Assembly (NCBI GenBank): GCA_914767715.1 | Contig: OU612074.1 | Span: 6,151,501-6,215,500, forward strand | DNA: 64,000 nt | Source: Membranipora membranacea | Lineage: Eukaryota > Bryozoa > Gymnolaemata > Cheilostomatida > Membraniporidae | Direction: 5' to 3' | Shown: piece after piece, positions 43,584-55,715 of the stretch | Layout: each line of letters starts with the position of its first letter | Numbering within the stretch: position 1 is the stretch's first letter | Notes under the pieces: generated by a model | What the model was told of the DNA's origin: nothing | The model's database searches: none | What the model saw: the letters and a program-made list of their open reading frames with translations, nothing else | Translations under genes and position numbers: made by a program

Positions 43584-46500
43584 ATGAGGTACTGTAAACA
43601 GATGACCGCTTTCTCCAGAAGGTTGCACTGCCTGTCAACTTCTCAGAACTTTTGCTGTCATGGAGCCCACAGTCCTAGACATACAATTACCAGTAACCCC
43701 ATTCTGACGGAACAGCACAAGGCTTTCACTCTCTCTGTTTTGAACTCCAGATCTTTTAGTGTAAGTCTACCATTTTTTTGGATATGATAATATAGCTCAA
43801 AGGTTAGCGTTGTGTCACGAAGTAAATATTGATGAACAACCCACTTCATCAGATTCAAACTTTACTTACATCTAGACAGGTAAGATAGAATATGTTTGAT
43901 GAAGCTGCAGGTATCTGTTCTATGTTCTGCATAAAAAGTCTCTCTATCATGATAATACATACATATTGCTGTCTTAAATTATTCAAGTACTTTGGCTGAA
44001 TACAGATTTTGAAATAAGCAATCGTACTCTTGCTGTTGTTATAGGTGTTGGATGTTTTGCCAATATATTGGTTAATTGATTTCAGAATAGCTGCAGGGCT
44101 ATTGACGCAAACATTTCACTAGTATTATAAATGAAAAGAATTAATCTTTGTTAGTTGTTGTTGTAGGCGACACCCCCAACAATTCCTCCACCTGATCTTG
44201 GTCATGGTAAGTTATATGACAGTGTTCACTAAGTTGGATAGCTTATCCAAAGAGAGGTTGTGGAAATGATTGGGGCCTAGAAGTTGCTGGCAACCTCTAC
44301 AGCGTTGAGCCTGAGTAGGCTACATAATTTTGGAAAACAACGGAAACCCAAAATTTGAAATATCCTGGTCTCAATGGAACACTGGATATAATATTTTACA
44401 AGCCTTAAACTCTTGGAGATGCCTTTCTTGATGGAAACGCAGTGCTGCAGAGATAGACTATGTCGCAAGGCTATCCTGCAGGCAGAAAGGGTGACACGTG
44501 TGATGCAACGCAATAATTTTACTATAATTTTGATTAAGAATTTATTATCTCTCACGGGCATGTCATTTGATTTTAATCAAAACCAAGATAAGACCATCAC
44601 AACTCACTCATCCATAGATTTTTGTATGTTTATAAACATATATTGTTAGACATTGTATTACATATTATATTATATATTATATATATATTATCATACAGGT
44701 TATCTGCCCCCTCCGCCCGACACCACTATGTTAGGAGGTGGTGAAGAGGTACTGACTAGTCTCGGAGAGCCAACACTAGCTAGCTTAGGACTATGTAACC
44801 ACACTCCTCCCGGCCTCGTACAATATCTATTAGAGAAAATACACATCACGGCGGATATACCCTGGGTGGGCTCTATCATAGCATGTAAGTGTTATTTTAC
44901 AAACCCTAGAGGAGAAGAATATTGCAGGAGGAAATGCTTGTCATTTCGCTTTGGACTCGAGTTGATGAGAATCACAAGTAGCCAAGATTCACCCATCCTC
45001 ATTACTTTATATAAACTACTATCTATGCTAATGAGAATCGGAGGGGGGGGCTAGTCACTCCTTCACTTGGAAAGCTAAACTCACGCTGATATTAACTCCT
45101 CTAGGATATTCTGTTAGATTGAAAGCGTGAAAATAATATATCACGGTGCTGATATGTTGTCATTTATAGGGAACTGTAATACCCTCAAATTAGCCTGATG
45201 ACATCACACCATAGACTTAATATACTAGTATATTAAGTCTATGCATCACACTCAAAAACTCATATCGTTGACAATATCCCGACCTCCAAATCAATTTTAT
45301 ATATATCTTATTCAGTATGTATCGTTTCTTACCTGTCAAGTTACAAGTTACCGACATACCCTATAGGAGTTTAGTTTTCGCGGCATTTAGGATTCCCTTT
45401 TCGGTTGTTGCCTAGGTTGCGAAATTTAGTGTATCTTAAATTAAACTCACGCACCATAGTTTCATAAACAATGTACAATTATACAGGAATACACCTTGCC
45501 TAGAAATGCAAGCACGAGTAGTGTAGTGGTCTAAGTGTCTGCATAGCAAACAGATGGAGATTTCTGCCCTGGTTTCGAATCCCAGCTTGGACATTGTTTT
45601 TTAATTTTCACTAGTAAGCCTACTAGCGAAATTTAGAACTAGTGAAAATAAGTACCAGGTCCAGATAGCGAAATTAAACTCTAGCTAAATTAAACTCCTA
45701 TAGGGTAGTTGTGTTGATAGTTTGGAGCTTTGTCTATCGATGATCTGTGGATTGTTATCTATAGTCTCTGGCTCAACCAGTGGAGTCTCTCCATTGGCTG
45801 CCAGTTCTGTATAAAGTGTCACCCTCACCCTACATCTCTCTCCTCATGCTATTTTAAAGTTATTAGTTTTACCATCAGAAGAATCCCAAATATCTGTGAA
45901 ACAGAATAAGTGTCTATTATAAGAAAGAGAAGTTCAGCTCAATTTGTAACCCTACAGTTGGACCCGAAGCCACAACTCCTGCGGTACTTATCACCTGACA
46001 GTGAATAGTAAGCGCTCTAACCGATTGCGCCCTCCCCATAGGCCAATATCTTTATATGATATATATATATATATTATCACATAGTACAGCAGTAACAGCA
46101 GTTGATGTTCGTCTCATTCTTTCACTCATTCATTTATTCATTGATTAAGTTTAATTTGCTTATGTGTGAATTGTTGTATTTATTTCTTACAGTGACTCTT
46201 ACAGTAAGATTTCTTGCCCTACCACTCACTGTGATGCAGTTGAAGGCTTCAGCTCTGATGCATAATCACATGCCTACATTGCAGAAACTACAGACTAACA
46301 TGGTACAAGCCAAGGTTGATGGCGATCCGCATAAAAGTAAGTGGAAACCATAGACTGAACAATAAACCTAGACAGGACACTATATGGAGCATTAGCATTG
46401 AGGCACTGAGGCATTTAATTGTGGGCGGAAGGTGTAGAAGCAATGATGCTATCATTGATTTACTGTCCACAATCCAGTTTTTTTGTCGATATTTTGATAT

Positions 46501-49500
46501 TTTGAGTTTGAAAGTAACAGTAGGTTTAGCAGTTTATACTAATTTGAGGCAAAAAAAAGTTTGAAGAAAAACTAACATCAAGCCGATATGATTGTAAAGC
46601 AATTTTCAAATTCAAAATCCAATCAAAATTGATTGAATTATGAACAAAAAACCTGGATTGTGGACAGTAAATCAATGATAGCATCATTGCTTCTACACCT
46701 TCCAATTAAGACATTTTGCCCACATAAGTGCCTCACTTCAGCTGTCTGTAGTGTCCTGTCTAGGGTTATTATTAAGTCTATGGTGGAAACCTTATTTGTG
46801 TATTATAATTTCCTTTTGAGTACGTTGAAGTAAATGTATTTCTAGTGAGTGTAGGTAATATGATGTACGTGTTTATGACTTCATGTCGGCTTTTCCACCT
46901 TGCACCCTACTTTCACAACCTTGAAGTTTATTTCGTACCGACCCTAACTGGTAAATTTTGGTCGTGATACGATGACAACGGTTTTTATCCAGTAGTCTGT
47001 GTTCAAATAATAATTTAATAAATTGTCGATTTTGGTATGAAATATTCAGAATATATTTCACAACTCTAGAGGGTCAACAACGTCACCATCCCAGAACTGC
47101 TTTAAATCACCTGGTTTATATGTCATGAGATTTCATGTTATGTTTCAATGTAATTTCCTAACTAAGCCTTGGACTCATTGGGGACACTGTCCGTATAATC
47201 GGTGGTATGTGATGTCAGTATTGTTTATATGGTGTTATGTGCCCAGTCTTGTGTACTGCTGTATGACGTGTGCTCAATAATGACATTGAGGTTGCACTAT
47301 TAACATGTGTATCTCTGTTTGATAGAATCAATTTAGTAGCAATACCTAACATGTACCACACTTAATTAATAAAATTGAACTCGAATCATCACACCAAATT
47401 CATTGTGATGGTACTTATGCAAAGTTAATAAATTCACTCTCTAGCGATCAGAGATATACATGCAATAGTATATCACGTGATCAGTGTGTGTGGGCTCTCT
47501 TGTTTTGATTTCTCTTCTGGCCGAATCATTGGCTGTTTGTTCTCAGTTTCAATTTGGAAGCCAATCAAAACTCAGCAGTACACTACCCTGCTGGTACAAA
47601 GAGTAGATAACTCCATACAAGCAATAACCAATATACAGCTGTCCAAGTTTACAGTCATACAAGGATCCCAATGTTTAGCCTGAATCTTAGGCGTTGTTTT
47701 ATCATTGCATTATAACTATTACCTTAACTTTTAGTTATGAAGGCAATAGAAGAATTTAAGGGATATCAGAAACGTAACAACATCAGCCAGTTCGGGTTAA
47801 TGCTTCGTCCTTTGTGCATGGTGAGTGAATATGGGGTCAAACACTTAGTTTGATCCATTGTGCCAGCTTTGGAATTTCCCCCACCTTTCTACTGACACGC
47901 CAAAGTCAGTAGAAGGGGGGGGAGCAATTCCAATGCTTGCAGAACGGATCAAACTTGATCTAAGGTTACCCTATCACCATGGTGGACATTGTAAGATGCT
48001 GCTAGATTGCTATTTATCTACCAGCGCTCGGTTTGCTAACCCTTGACATACAGAAACAGATCTAGCTGCCAATGTTGTGTCTAACAGGTTAATTAAAAAG
48101 GTTGATTAAATTCAGCTATCTAACCACAAGCCACATCCCGGAGCATTGTCAGCGATATAGTATTTGCCTTACCGGCGAGGCCGGAATATCTGCGCCAGGC
48201 TGCTCGCTGTTTGCAGGAAGGTCGCATGTGTTTAGAGACCATTAATCATCACTCATTCTTGTGGGAATTATTCTATTCTTTGAGACCATGTTTGCTTTCA
48301 AACATTTCCAATGGTCCAGAGTCAACAATGAGCTACTCCACAAAAACTTGATTAAAATACAAATATATATATATATAAAATAAACATAAAGATATAAAAT
48401 AAATATAAACATAGTCGCTTGTATATGTTGTAGGCTCCAGTATTTTTCTCGGTATTTTATGGTATAAGAGGTATGACTGAGTTACCCGTTCAGAGTCTAG
48501 AGACTGGAGGTGCTTTGTGGTTCCCTGATCTAACTTTGGCTGATCCGTACTTCATACTACCAGCTGCTAGTGCCCTCACTGTGTATCTAGTCACTAAGGT
48601 AAGAAGCACACACTGACATCCATATTAAGCTATTAACATGTGTATCTCTGATTGTTAGAGTCAATTTAGTAGCAGTACCTAACATGTACCCATCCCTTAT
48701 TGATAAAATTGACCACGGGTCATCACACCAAATTCCTTGGGATGGTACTTCTACTAAGAACAGAGTGAATAAATTCACTCTCTATCGATCAGAGATATGC
48801 ATGCAACAGTATATCAGTGAGGTGTCTGAGTAGGCCATAGAGAAAGCAAATGTTAGCTATAGGTTAGTTTAGCTATTTTTGAGCTGATTCAATATTAGCT
48901 AGCACATTTTATTCTTTTGAGCAAATGATGGCTAGTCTTTATGGTGATAATCTCAAGTCTATGTCAGATGGGAACTTTTTCTCCTGCAAATTACGCCATA
49001 TTTGTCCATTTCAAGACTGCATGAAAGGTGAATGCATCCTTGTATGAATACTTCAGGTTTTCCCTGCGAGGCGAAGAAAATATTGGTCATCAAATAAAAT
49101 TTTTATCTCTACAGCGCAACAGTGTTATGAACGATCACTATGAAAAAGTGTATAATTTGATGGCTACTCCTAAAGTAGGATAGAAACCCCTTTGTTTCAT
49201 CTCACGAATTACTAATAAAATGAAACTTATTATTGTAGCCTGAAAAGTCGAACAACTTCTTTGTGTTGTTTAGGTTATACATGGATTGGCCCTATTTCCA
49301 AAAGCGCTTGAATTGATTGGATTAGGTTAGTTTTTATATCCCCTAAATGCTGAGGAAATCGTTTCAGCTGACAAAATCCCATCTTTTAGATCAAGCTTGA
49401 TTCGACAAAACTGGATTCGGAGTCTCTCCCTCTCTACTGACAAGACGCTGTTGGTATAGCCTGAAGTTGAACAACCCTTACAATTAGGGAGAATCAACGT

Positions 49501-52500
49501 TAGATCCATTTTTCACACAGCATGTCAGTAGGGGAGGACAACTCAGATATAACAGAAAATTGAATCAAATTTTAATGTCCGTCGACTGGGTGTTGCTTTG
49601 CATGCCAGGGGCTTTTCTTTTTCAGTTTTTTGCCTAATATCTCATATCCATCCTGTAATAGGTTAATAGCATCGACAGTACCGCACTCAAATAAAACAAA
49701 ATATAACGAGTCTGAGCTGCATTATCTGTAATCTTGCTTTGAATATTCTGTATGGCTGTTGAGGAAGCATATATCAATGATACCATGCACGCTCGTTGTG
49801 AAATATGATCAGGTCCTGTACAATAAAGTATCGCTTGTCAGGACATGAACAATTCATTTTCTCTCATTTGTCCAATGCGGATATGAAAGCTCCCTTCAGC
49901 TCACCTCAGTCCCCAAGCTAACAGGAACCATCCCAGAATGCAATGCCAGCTTTCCAGAATTTTTTTACGGGTCATTCATTTATTCGGGAAGGCAAATGTG
50001 CACCAACTGTTGAAATGAGGAGTTTGGAGAGAGTTCTGTTCAGAGCCAGAAGTAATCACGAGGGTCGTAGCTTAGAAAAAATGGTAGGGGTGGCGCAAAT
50101 CCTTGAGGGTGTGGAGAAACACCAGGTTAAGTATTGTAAGCTCCTCCTAATTCCCCAGCCTCCAATGTGTATTGAATTAGAAATAGTTAAATGAGCTGAT
50201 TTTGACATTTATATCAAATTATAGCATTTTAAGGTCACTCTATTCAGCACTCTAGGAAAGGCAGAGCGTCCCTGCCTCCCCTAGAACTACAGGCCTGATC
50301 ACAGCTACATTTTATGTGATGATGATAATGGTGGGTTGTTTATTTCAGACAGGAGCAGAAGGATCTTCTCTAGATACCTTACCTCCTGTGATGAGGACCT
50401 TCTTCAAAGTGATGCCTTTTATGGTGTTTGGATTCATAGCTTATCATCCATCGGTATGTTATTTGATAGATCAATATGATAAAATTATAGTAATTATAAT
50501 ACGGTGATTGACCCTGTATTCTTCTGCCTATATACACTTCCTGAATTTATTCTCTGAAAGATGAGGTTCCTTAGCTCTACATCCAGTCAACAAAATTGAA
50601 CCATCTTTAAATAGAAAGAAATGTTACGAACACTTAAGGCTACAGTTCCGGCTCCCCATATTTGGTATCATATTGAATGTCTCTGTCTAATTAAAAGCAC
50701 AGAGGGAACAGCCTTAGTGGTCAAGAAAAGTTGAGAAAAAATGTCATCTTTGTAAAGCATATGGATTCAACTGTGTCCATAGGCTATTCAAAAGGTTGTC
50801 ATGGAGCTCTTAATTAGACTGAGACCTTCATTATGATTCAAAATATGGGGAGGCACAACTGTAGCTTGAACATTGAGTGGTTTGACAGTTGTAGAGTCAT
50901 GTGAAATACAAAGCAGTTCAACCAAAAATCCATAACTTGACTGCTTGCTGTTTTTGGGAAGTTCAGATTGTGATTGTGAGAGTTTGACATCTATACTTCG
51001 AGGATTATTTTAAATATAAACCATATTTTCTCAAAAAATAACATATTAAAATTGGTCCTCTAATTAGCCTATCCTACAAAGATCAAGAACAATGGAACAG
51101 GGAGTTTAGATAGTTTGCCCTTCTTTGGAGTTGCTCCCCCTCTGAGATTTCTCAGCGGAGAGACAGTAACTCAAAATCGAGCAAACTTATCCAATCTTAC
51201 AAATTACCCTACTGTGACCATGGGTATATTATAACATCACACACATGTTTAACAAGATGATGCTTGACATTATTTTTTGTCAGTGACCAACCTCTGCGAG
51301 TGCCCCTACTGCTCTCACCGAAACAGCGTGGGCACTCAATCAAGGAATTACCTAATACAAAACTTCAACTAGAACAACCTCTTGTCTTTTTCCAGCCTTA
51401 ATGTCTTATTTAAACAACGTACAACCTATAAACTATCTATATTGCTTTTTTGCTAGTACATTTAATAATTAATGTACACATTCAATTTCATAATGGTCAT
51501 GATATTGAATGTATAAATAAACTGAAACTGAAACTTGACATCAATTAATATGTGACTTTCTTTTGAAGGCACTTGCGTTATACTGGACTACGTCAAACAT
51601 ATTATCTCTGGGGTTTGCGCATACATTCAATAAACCTGCCATGGCTAGAGCTCTGGGTATACCGGAACGAGTAAAACACCCAAAAGATGACGATAAAGAT
51701 CCTTTCAAATCCATGATGGATATAATACAGAGAAGAAAAGGAGGACCAGCCCAGCCTCAAACTGGGAACATGGCTAACATGACCTTCAAAGAGAAAATGC
51801 AACATTGTGAGTTTTAGTAAGATTCGTACGAACTAGTCAATATTATTGTGATAATTAAACTATTAAGAAGCCGCAGTGAGAATGAGCTAGGCTGAATATC
51901 ATTCAAATACTTCACTCTTCAAATACACACTGATCACACGATATACTCTTGCATGTATATCTCTGATCGATAGAGAGTGAATTAATTCACTTAGCAATAG
52001 TACCATCACAAGGAATTTGGTGTGACGACTCGAGTTCAGTTTTATTAATTAAGTGTGGTACATGCTAAGTACTGCTACTAATTTGACTCTAACGATCAGA
52101 GATACACATGTCAACAGTCTTATCTCATGTCAGTGTGCTTCAAATAGGCATATTTGAGCCTGGAGCTCATTGCAAATTCTATACTTTTCTATCATGCAAT
52201 CATCGAACAGGGGGAGAGACGCTGGCGGACCTCATTACTTCAGCAAGGAACAGACAATGAATTTTGATAGATTTATGTTGGAATACCTCAATAATGGCTA
52301 TGTGGTGTTGATGTAGGACTGTCCTACAGTCACCAAACTTGTATATCTGTAAATGCTCCATATTTTTCTCGAGTGCTATTACAATAGCTGAGATTGCTGC
52401 CTTGAATGCTGGGTATGCTGGTTGTGAATTATCCGAGTTTGATGGCTGCAATCTAGTTTATAATTCATTAGAATTGATTAATAATTAATTATAATATAAT

Positions 52501-53224
52501 GATAGTATTAAGAATAATTTAGAATAATATGATATAATAATATTTATAATAATAATAATATAATAACTAATAAACTACTTATAATAATTGAAATAAAGTA
52601 TTAAGTTTAAAAAAAGTTATCTTACTCGGTTCTGATGTGACTCTATGTGACCTTCTCAAATGACTGTTGTCGAGAGGAGGGCACACTCGAAGTTCTATCA
52701 GAAATAATGCATGGCATAAATATAGGTGTAATTATAAGGTTGATATGGTTCCAAATTAATTGCATTCAGAAATAATTCTAAATACCTCGAGTTCACAGGG
52801 TAGTCAAATTCCGAACTACTACCTCAATAGACTGTATGATGCTTATTTTCAATAATTCACTTATTATTATTATAAATGAAATTGAACCTAATCATCATGC
52901 AGTTGATGGCGGCACCCCTGTCATGTAAATGCTGGTGACAAATAAGTGATGATAGTTCCGTACTTTATTTGCTTTGAATCGTTTTTCAATGTAGATGAGA
53001 AAGCCGTGTATCTACAACATGAGATGGAGCAAAGAGAAAGAGCTCAGAAGAAACTAGGTCAAATAGACGAGAGCAAAGGGTGGAGCGAACCTCACACCAT
53101 AAAACTCGGCATGAAAAAACAAGACGTAGAAGGCAACTCTCAAATGTCTCAGGACGATAAACTCGTTAGTGATAGCGAACTTGGGCAAGCTCAGGATCAA
53201 CTTAAGAGTGACAAAAAGGATTGA
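43584..53224 (+). CDS. OXA1L: Mitochondrial inner-membrane insertase OXA1L
   Basis: Nine in-phase exons (43584-43760, 44167-44206, 44699-44884, 46193-46336, 47735-47820, 48434-48598, 50349-50453, 51569-51806, 52995-53224) give 456 residues, close to animal OXA1L (about 435). Residues 1-60 are basic and hydroxylated with no acidic run, a mitochondrial presequence. The YidC/Oxa1/Alb3 core follows: DIPWVGSIIALTLTVRFLA (TM1), QLKASALMHNHMPTLQKLQ matrix helices, KAIEEFKGYQKRNNI, then LRPLCMAPVFFSVFYGIRGM, PYFILPAASALTVYLV, FKVMPFMVFGFIAYHPS and ALALYWTTSNILSLGF. A charged matrix tail (PERVKHPKDDDKDPF to the end) fits ribosome binding. The protein inserts respiratory-chain subunits into the inner membrane. 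Everything looks intact, and all introns but the first few carry transposon remnants. Confidence 0.93.
45210..45243. mobile_element. 34-bp palindromic hAT-type micro-element with 8-bp target duplication
   Basis: A perfect 34-bp palindrome whose half is CATAGACTTAATATACT, flanked directly by CATCACAC on both sides (45202-45209 and 45244-45251). The outer sequence CATAGACTTAATA equals the terminus of the hAT-like MITE at 46349-46782. It appears to be two transposon ends fused with no interior, yet with an intact 8-bp duplication. It lies in intron 3 of OXA1L. Confidence 0.85.
45359..45705. mobile_element. MITE with TA flanks containing a tRNA-like insert
   Basis: The ends are CCCTATAGGAGTTTAG and TAAACTCCTATAGGG, with TA directly outside on both sides (45357-45358, 45706-45707). 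A tRNA-like segment (45517-45596: GTAGTGTAGTGGTCTAAG and GGTTTCGAATCCC) lies inside, so a SINE or tRNA pseudogene is nested in the MITE. Intron 3 of OXA1L. Confidence 0.75.
45945..46042 (-). mobile_element. tRNA-derived SINE head, minus strand
   Basis: The reverse complement reads GGGAGGGCGCAATCGGTTAG (A-box region), AGCGCTTAC, then GTGGCTTCGGGTCCAAC (B-box-like). Spacing is longer than in a normal tRNA and no acceptor stem is seen, so it is a decayed tRNA-derived element, different from the 1834/36307 family. Confidence 0.5.
46349..46782. mobile_element. hAT-like MITE with 8-bp target duplication
   Basis: The arms of about 130 bp begin CATAGACTGAACAATAAACC on the left and end with the complement of CATAGACTTAATAATAACCC; shared inner block GGTGTAGAAGCAATGATGC. 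The 8-bp direct repeat GTGGAAAC flanks it (46341-46348, 46783-46790). It inserted 12 bp after the end of OXA1L exon 4, and the left duplication overlaps the last bases of the GTAAGT donor. Confidence 0.88.
47303..47466. mobile_element. Short MITE family in OXA1L introns, copy 1
   Basis: The ends read ACATGTGTATCTCTG and CAGAGATATACATG. Shared interior with copies 2 and 3: TAGTAGCAATACCTAACATG and TCATCACACCAAATTC. About 165 bp, intron 4. Confidence 0.8.
47735..47972. other. OXA1L exon 5 and adjacent MITE copy 3
   Basis: Exon 5 (47735-47820) is followed after 25 bp by a palindromic MITE (47846-47972) of the 3049 family: TTAGTTTGATCC at the left, GGATCAAACTTGATCTA at the right, with an inner TTCTACTGAC/GTCAGTAGAA hairpin. 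This copy lacks a clear target duplication. Confidence 0.6.
48636..48810. mobile_element. Short MITE family in OXA1L introns, copy 2
   Basis: Same orientation as copy 1. Ends ACATGTGTATCTCTGATTG and CGATCAGAGATATGCATG. About 175 bp, starting 38 bp after exon 6 in intron 6. Confidence 0.8.
51949..52116. mobile_element. Short MITE family in OXA1L introns, copy 3 (inverted)
   Basis: Reverse complement of copies 1 and 2: starts TGCATGTATATCTCTGATCG, ends CGATCAGAGATACACATG. Intron 8 of OXA1L. Confidence 0.8.
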
Positions 53225-55104
53225 GATGGATACGCTGAGATGGCAGAGATTCGAGTTTGTCGTGGTTATGACATTTCGCTAGTATTCTAGTCGTGAAGTG
53301 TCAGTATAGTGTATTGCTATATATGGGTCTGCTCTACATCAACTTGCCATGTTAATCAAGTTAACATCTTTAAATTATTATGATTGAGCGTTTTTTTATC
53401 ACCATTCGGTATCCGTGGAACAACCTTTGTTCAATTGACACCTGTTGACTTTCCTAGCTTATAGAAAGATCGTTTAGCTGATGATGCAAATTTGTATTTC
53501 CTTCCCTTCTAGTTTCAAGTTCTTGAAATCAATTAATGTATTACAGAGGCTATATTGACCTTAATCTATTCCGCATCAACCAGTCCAAAATACATTTGCT
53601 CCTAACACCGGGTTGAGTTACACCGAAAGCAGCTATTATCTGGGATTTTGAATACAAGACCAGCCTGGTCATATACTAGCCCAATGATTGGGAGGTCACA
53701 ATATGACAATTATCACTTCGTTTTTCTTGGTGGAGTTTAGTGAAAATGGATAAATTTGATATAGGTGTGCTTGGCAGTTTACTGTATCAATATTTTTCGC
53801 AAAGTGACAGGATATGATCTTTGATTACTTTCGACTACGTTTCGATCATGACAAAAAATGTTGTGTTTCCTAATCGTTGCCATCGCTTAGTGCATGGCAG
53901 AGCTAGACTACTTGAAAGGTTCACATTTGTCTCTGTCAACACATATGATGTCTCCTTGAAATAATTGACTTCCCCTTCCGATATAATTGACTGACTGTTT
54001 TGAGATATTTTCCTCTAAATAAAATGGAAAAGAATGTCGACTCATATGATTCCTCTACTGCTTTCTGAGATTCATATTTCCGTAAACTGTCTAAAATCTT
54101 CCGCCACTGTGAGTTGTGTTATTTTTAGTGAAAACACCATCAGTTTGGCTATGTCAACATATTATTTTGAACTGTCTGGTAAATGGCCATCCCAGTGAGA
54201 GAGTTTTTACTATGTTTCTCTAAAGTAAATGCAATACTATACGATATGTCGGATTTAAGACAAACGGATTGAAAACAATAATTTGACCAGATTTGATCAA
54301 ATTCAGCTAGAGAGCATGCCTTATAGGCTGTTGCGCCGTATTTGAACTCTGGTGACACATGTTTTCAACAAAAGCCGTAGTTTCAGGGGGCAGGGAGGCA
54401 CTTCCTCCCCTAGAAAGCTTAATAAGGGTTTCCTAAAAACAAATTATTTGAATAATTCATATCATTAACTACTCCTTTTGAATTCCTGTTTGCTGATTAT
54501 ATAACCTGCATTACTTCTAGTGATTTTGAGGACCTCTGATTTTTGCCTCCCCTAATTAAAGGTATAGTCAGTGTGCTGTGTTTACTAGAGTATGTTGTTT
54601 CAGGAGAAGGATATCAAGCATGCAGTTCTAGTATAGGGGTTTTTAGCTAAATATAATGGCCTAAAAATACTATAATTGAATAATCAGTGTCAGAATATGC
54701 TCCACTGCAATTTCCATTGCTTATAATATTCCTTCAATTGCTTCGGGAGAAGTTTACAGCACCCTTCCTGGTGATGCTTCGGACTTGCCTGGGACTTCAG
54801 CCTCCCCTGCCATTTTTTCTTAACTATGGCCCTGGAAAGACAACAAGTGTTAGTCCGATCTAGGCTCATGTACATCTCTTGTATAACCATGGAAGGTAAG
54901 AGAAAGAGCTGCCATATTTTGTTTAACACCATTTGTTCGCTCAAAGCTAAGTTAAAATGTACAGGAACTGTTGGAGTTGGCGATCATATTTGAGTGGTGA
55001 GAAAACCTGGTCAGATAGTCTTTCCGTGAGGGCGCGGAGAAGGAGCTATCAAACGAAGGCCGGTAATAAGGACCACAAACTAAACCATGTATCAGGTAGA
55101 ACTA
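53225..55104. other. Intergenic stretch downstream of OXA1L
   Basis: The first few hundred bases are the probable OXA1L 3' UTR. 54700-54835 contains the inverted copy of the repeat at 25313 (GGCCATAGTTAAGAAAA on the minus strand, next to GGGGAGGC). No gene seen. Confidence 0.45.
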
Positions 55105-55108
55105 TTAA

Positions 55109-55437
55109 AGTGACAGTCCTACTAGGCCATGTTTGCTATGGTTTTGAAGATCTCAGGCTGAAAAGTCATTAGGACATGTGAAATAAAACAGCCTGTGAAC
55201 CTAATTGCAGTAAAACCGCTACAAAGTTTGAAAATTGGGATCATAGTGGATCATAGTGATTTATTGCCTCCCCTTGACCACTATGATCCACTATGATCCT
55301 TGCTCAAGTAATTGAAAAAAAAACTAATTGCTATTTTCCACAATTTTCAATTTTTTATTATTTTTATTTGCTTTATGAACTCACAACAATTGACTTACTG
55401 GGGTAATATATCTACTTTTCCTATTAGGACTGACCCT
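55109..55437. mobile_element. piggyBac-like MITE flanked by TTAA
   Basis: The ends AGTGACAGTCCTACTAGG and CCTATTAGGACTGACCCT are inverted repeats directly bordered by TTAA on both sides (55105-55108, 55438-55441). TTAA targets are the mark of piggyBac-type transposition. Near the centre is a perfect hairpin with 21-bp arms (55238-55258 and 55279-55299), built on a doubled GATCATAGTG motif. Confidence 0.75.
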
Positions 55438-55715
55438 TTAAGTTTGGAACACCAATTCAAAACATAACAGATATTCAAGAGGTCCGGTTATGTTTTATTT
55501 ACACTCGAGCCAACAGGTTCCAACAGGTTTCAACAGGTTCCCAAGCTAGTCGTACCAGATAATAACTGATTGATTGTACAATCCTTTGCAAACAAATGTT
55601 TTTTATTACCATTGTTTGAGAATAGGATATTTATTATTTTTATCATCGTATTACAGATCAAAACATCGTGATAGTCAGTTAGCAATATACCATTGGTCTC
55701 TAGCCATCATCATCT

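Noticed and set aside
49943-50194. 83-codon frame in OXA1L intron 6
   Set aside because: Not in phase with the flanking exons and not related to the insertase family.
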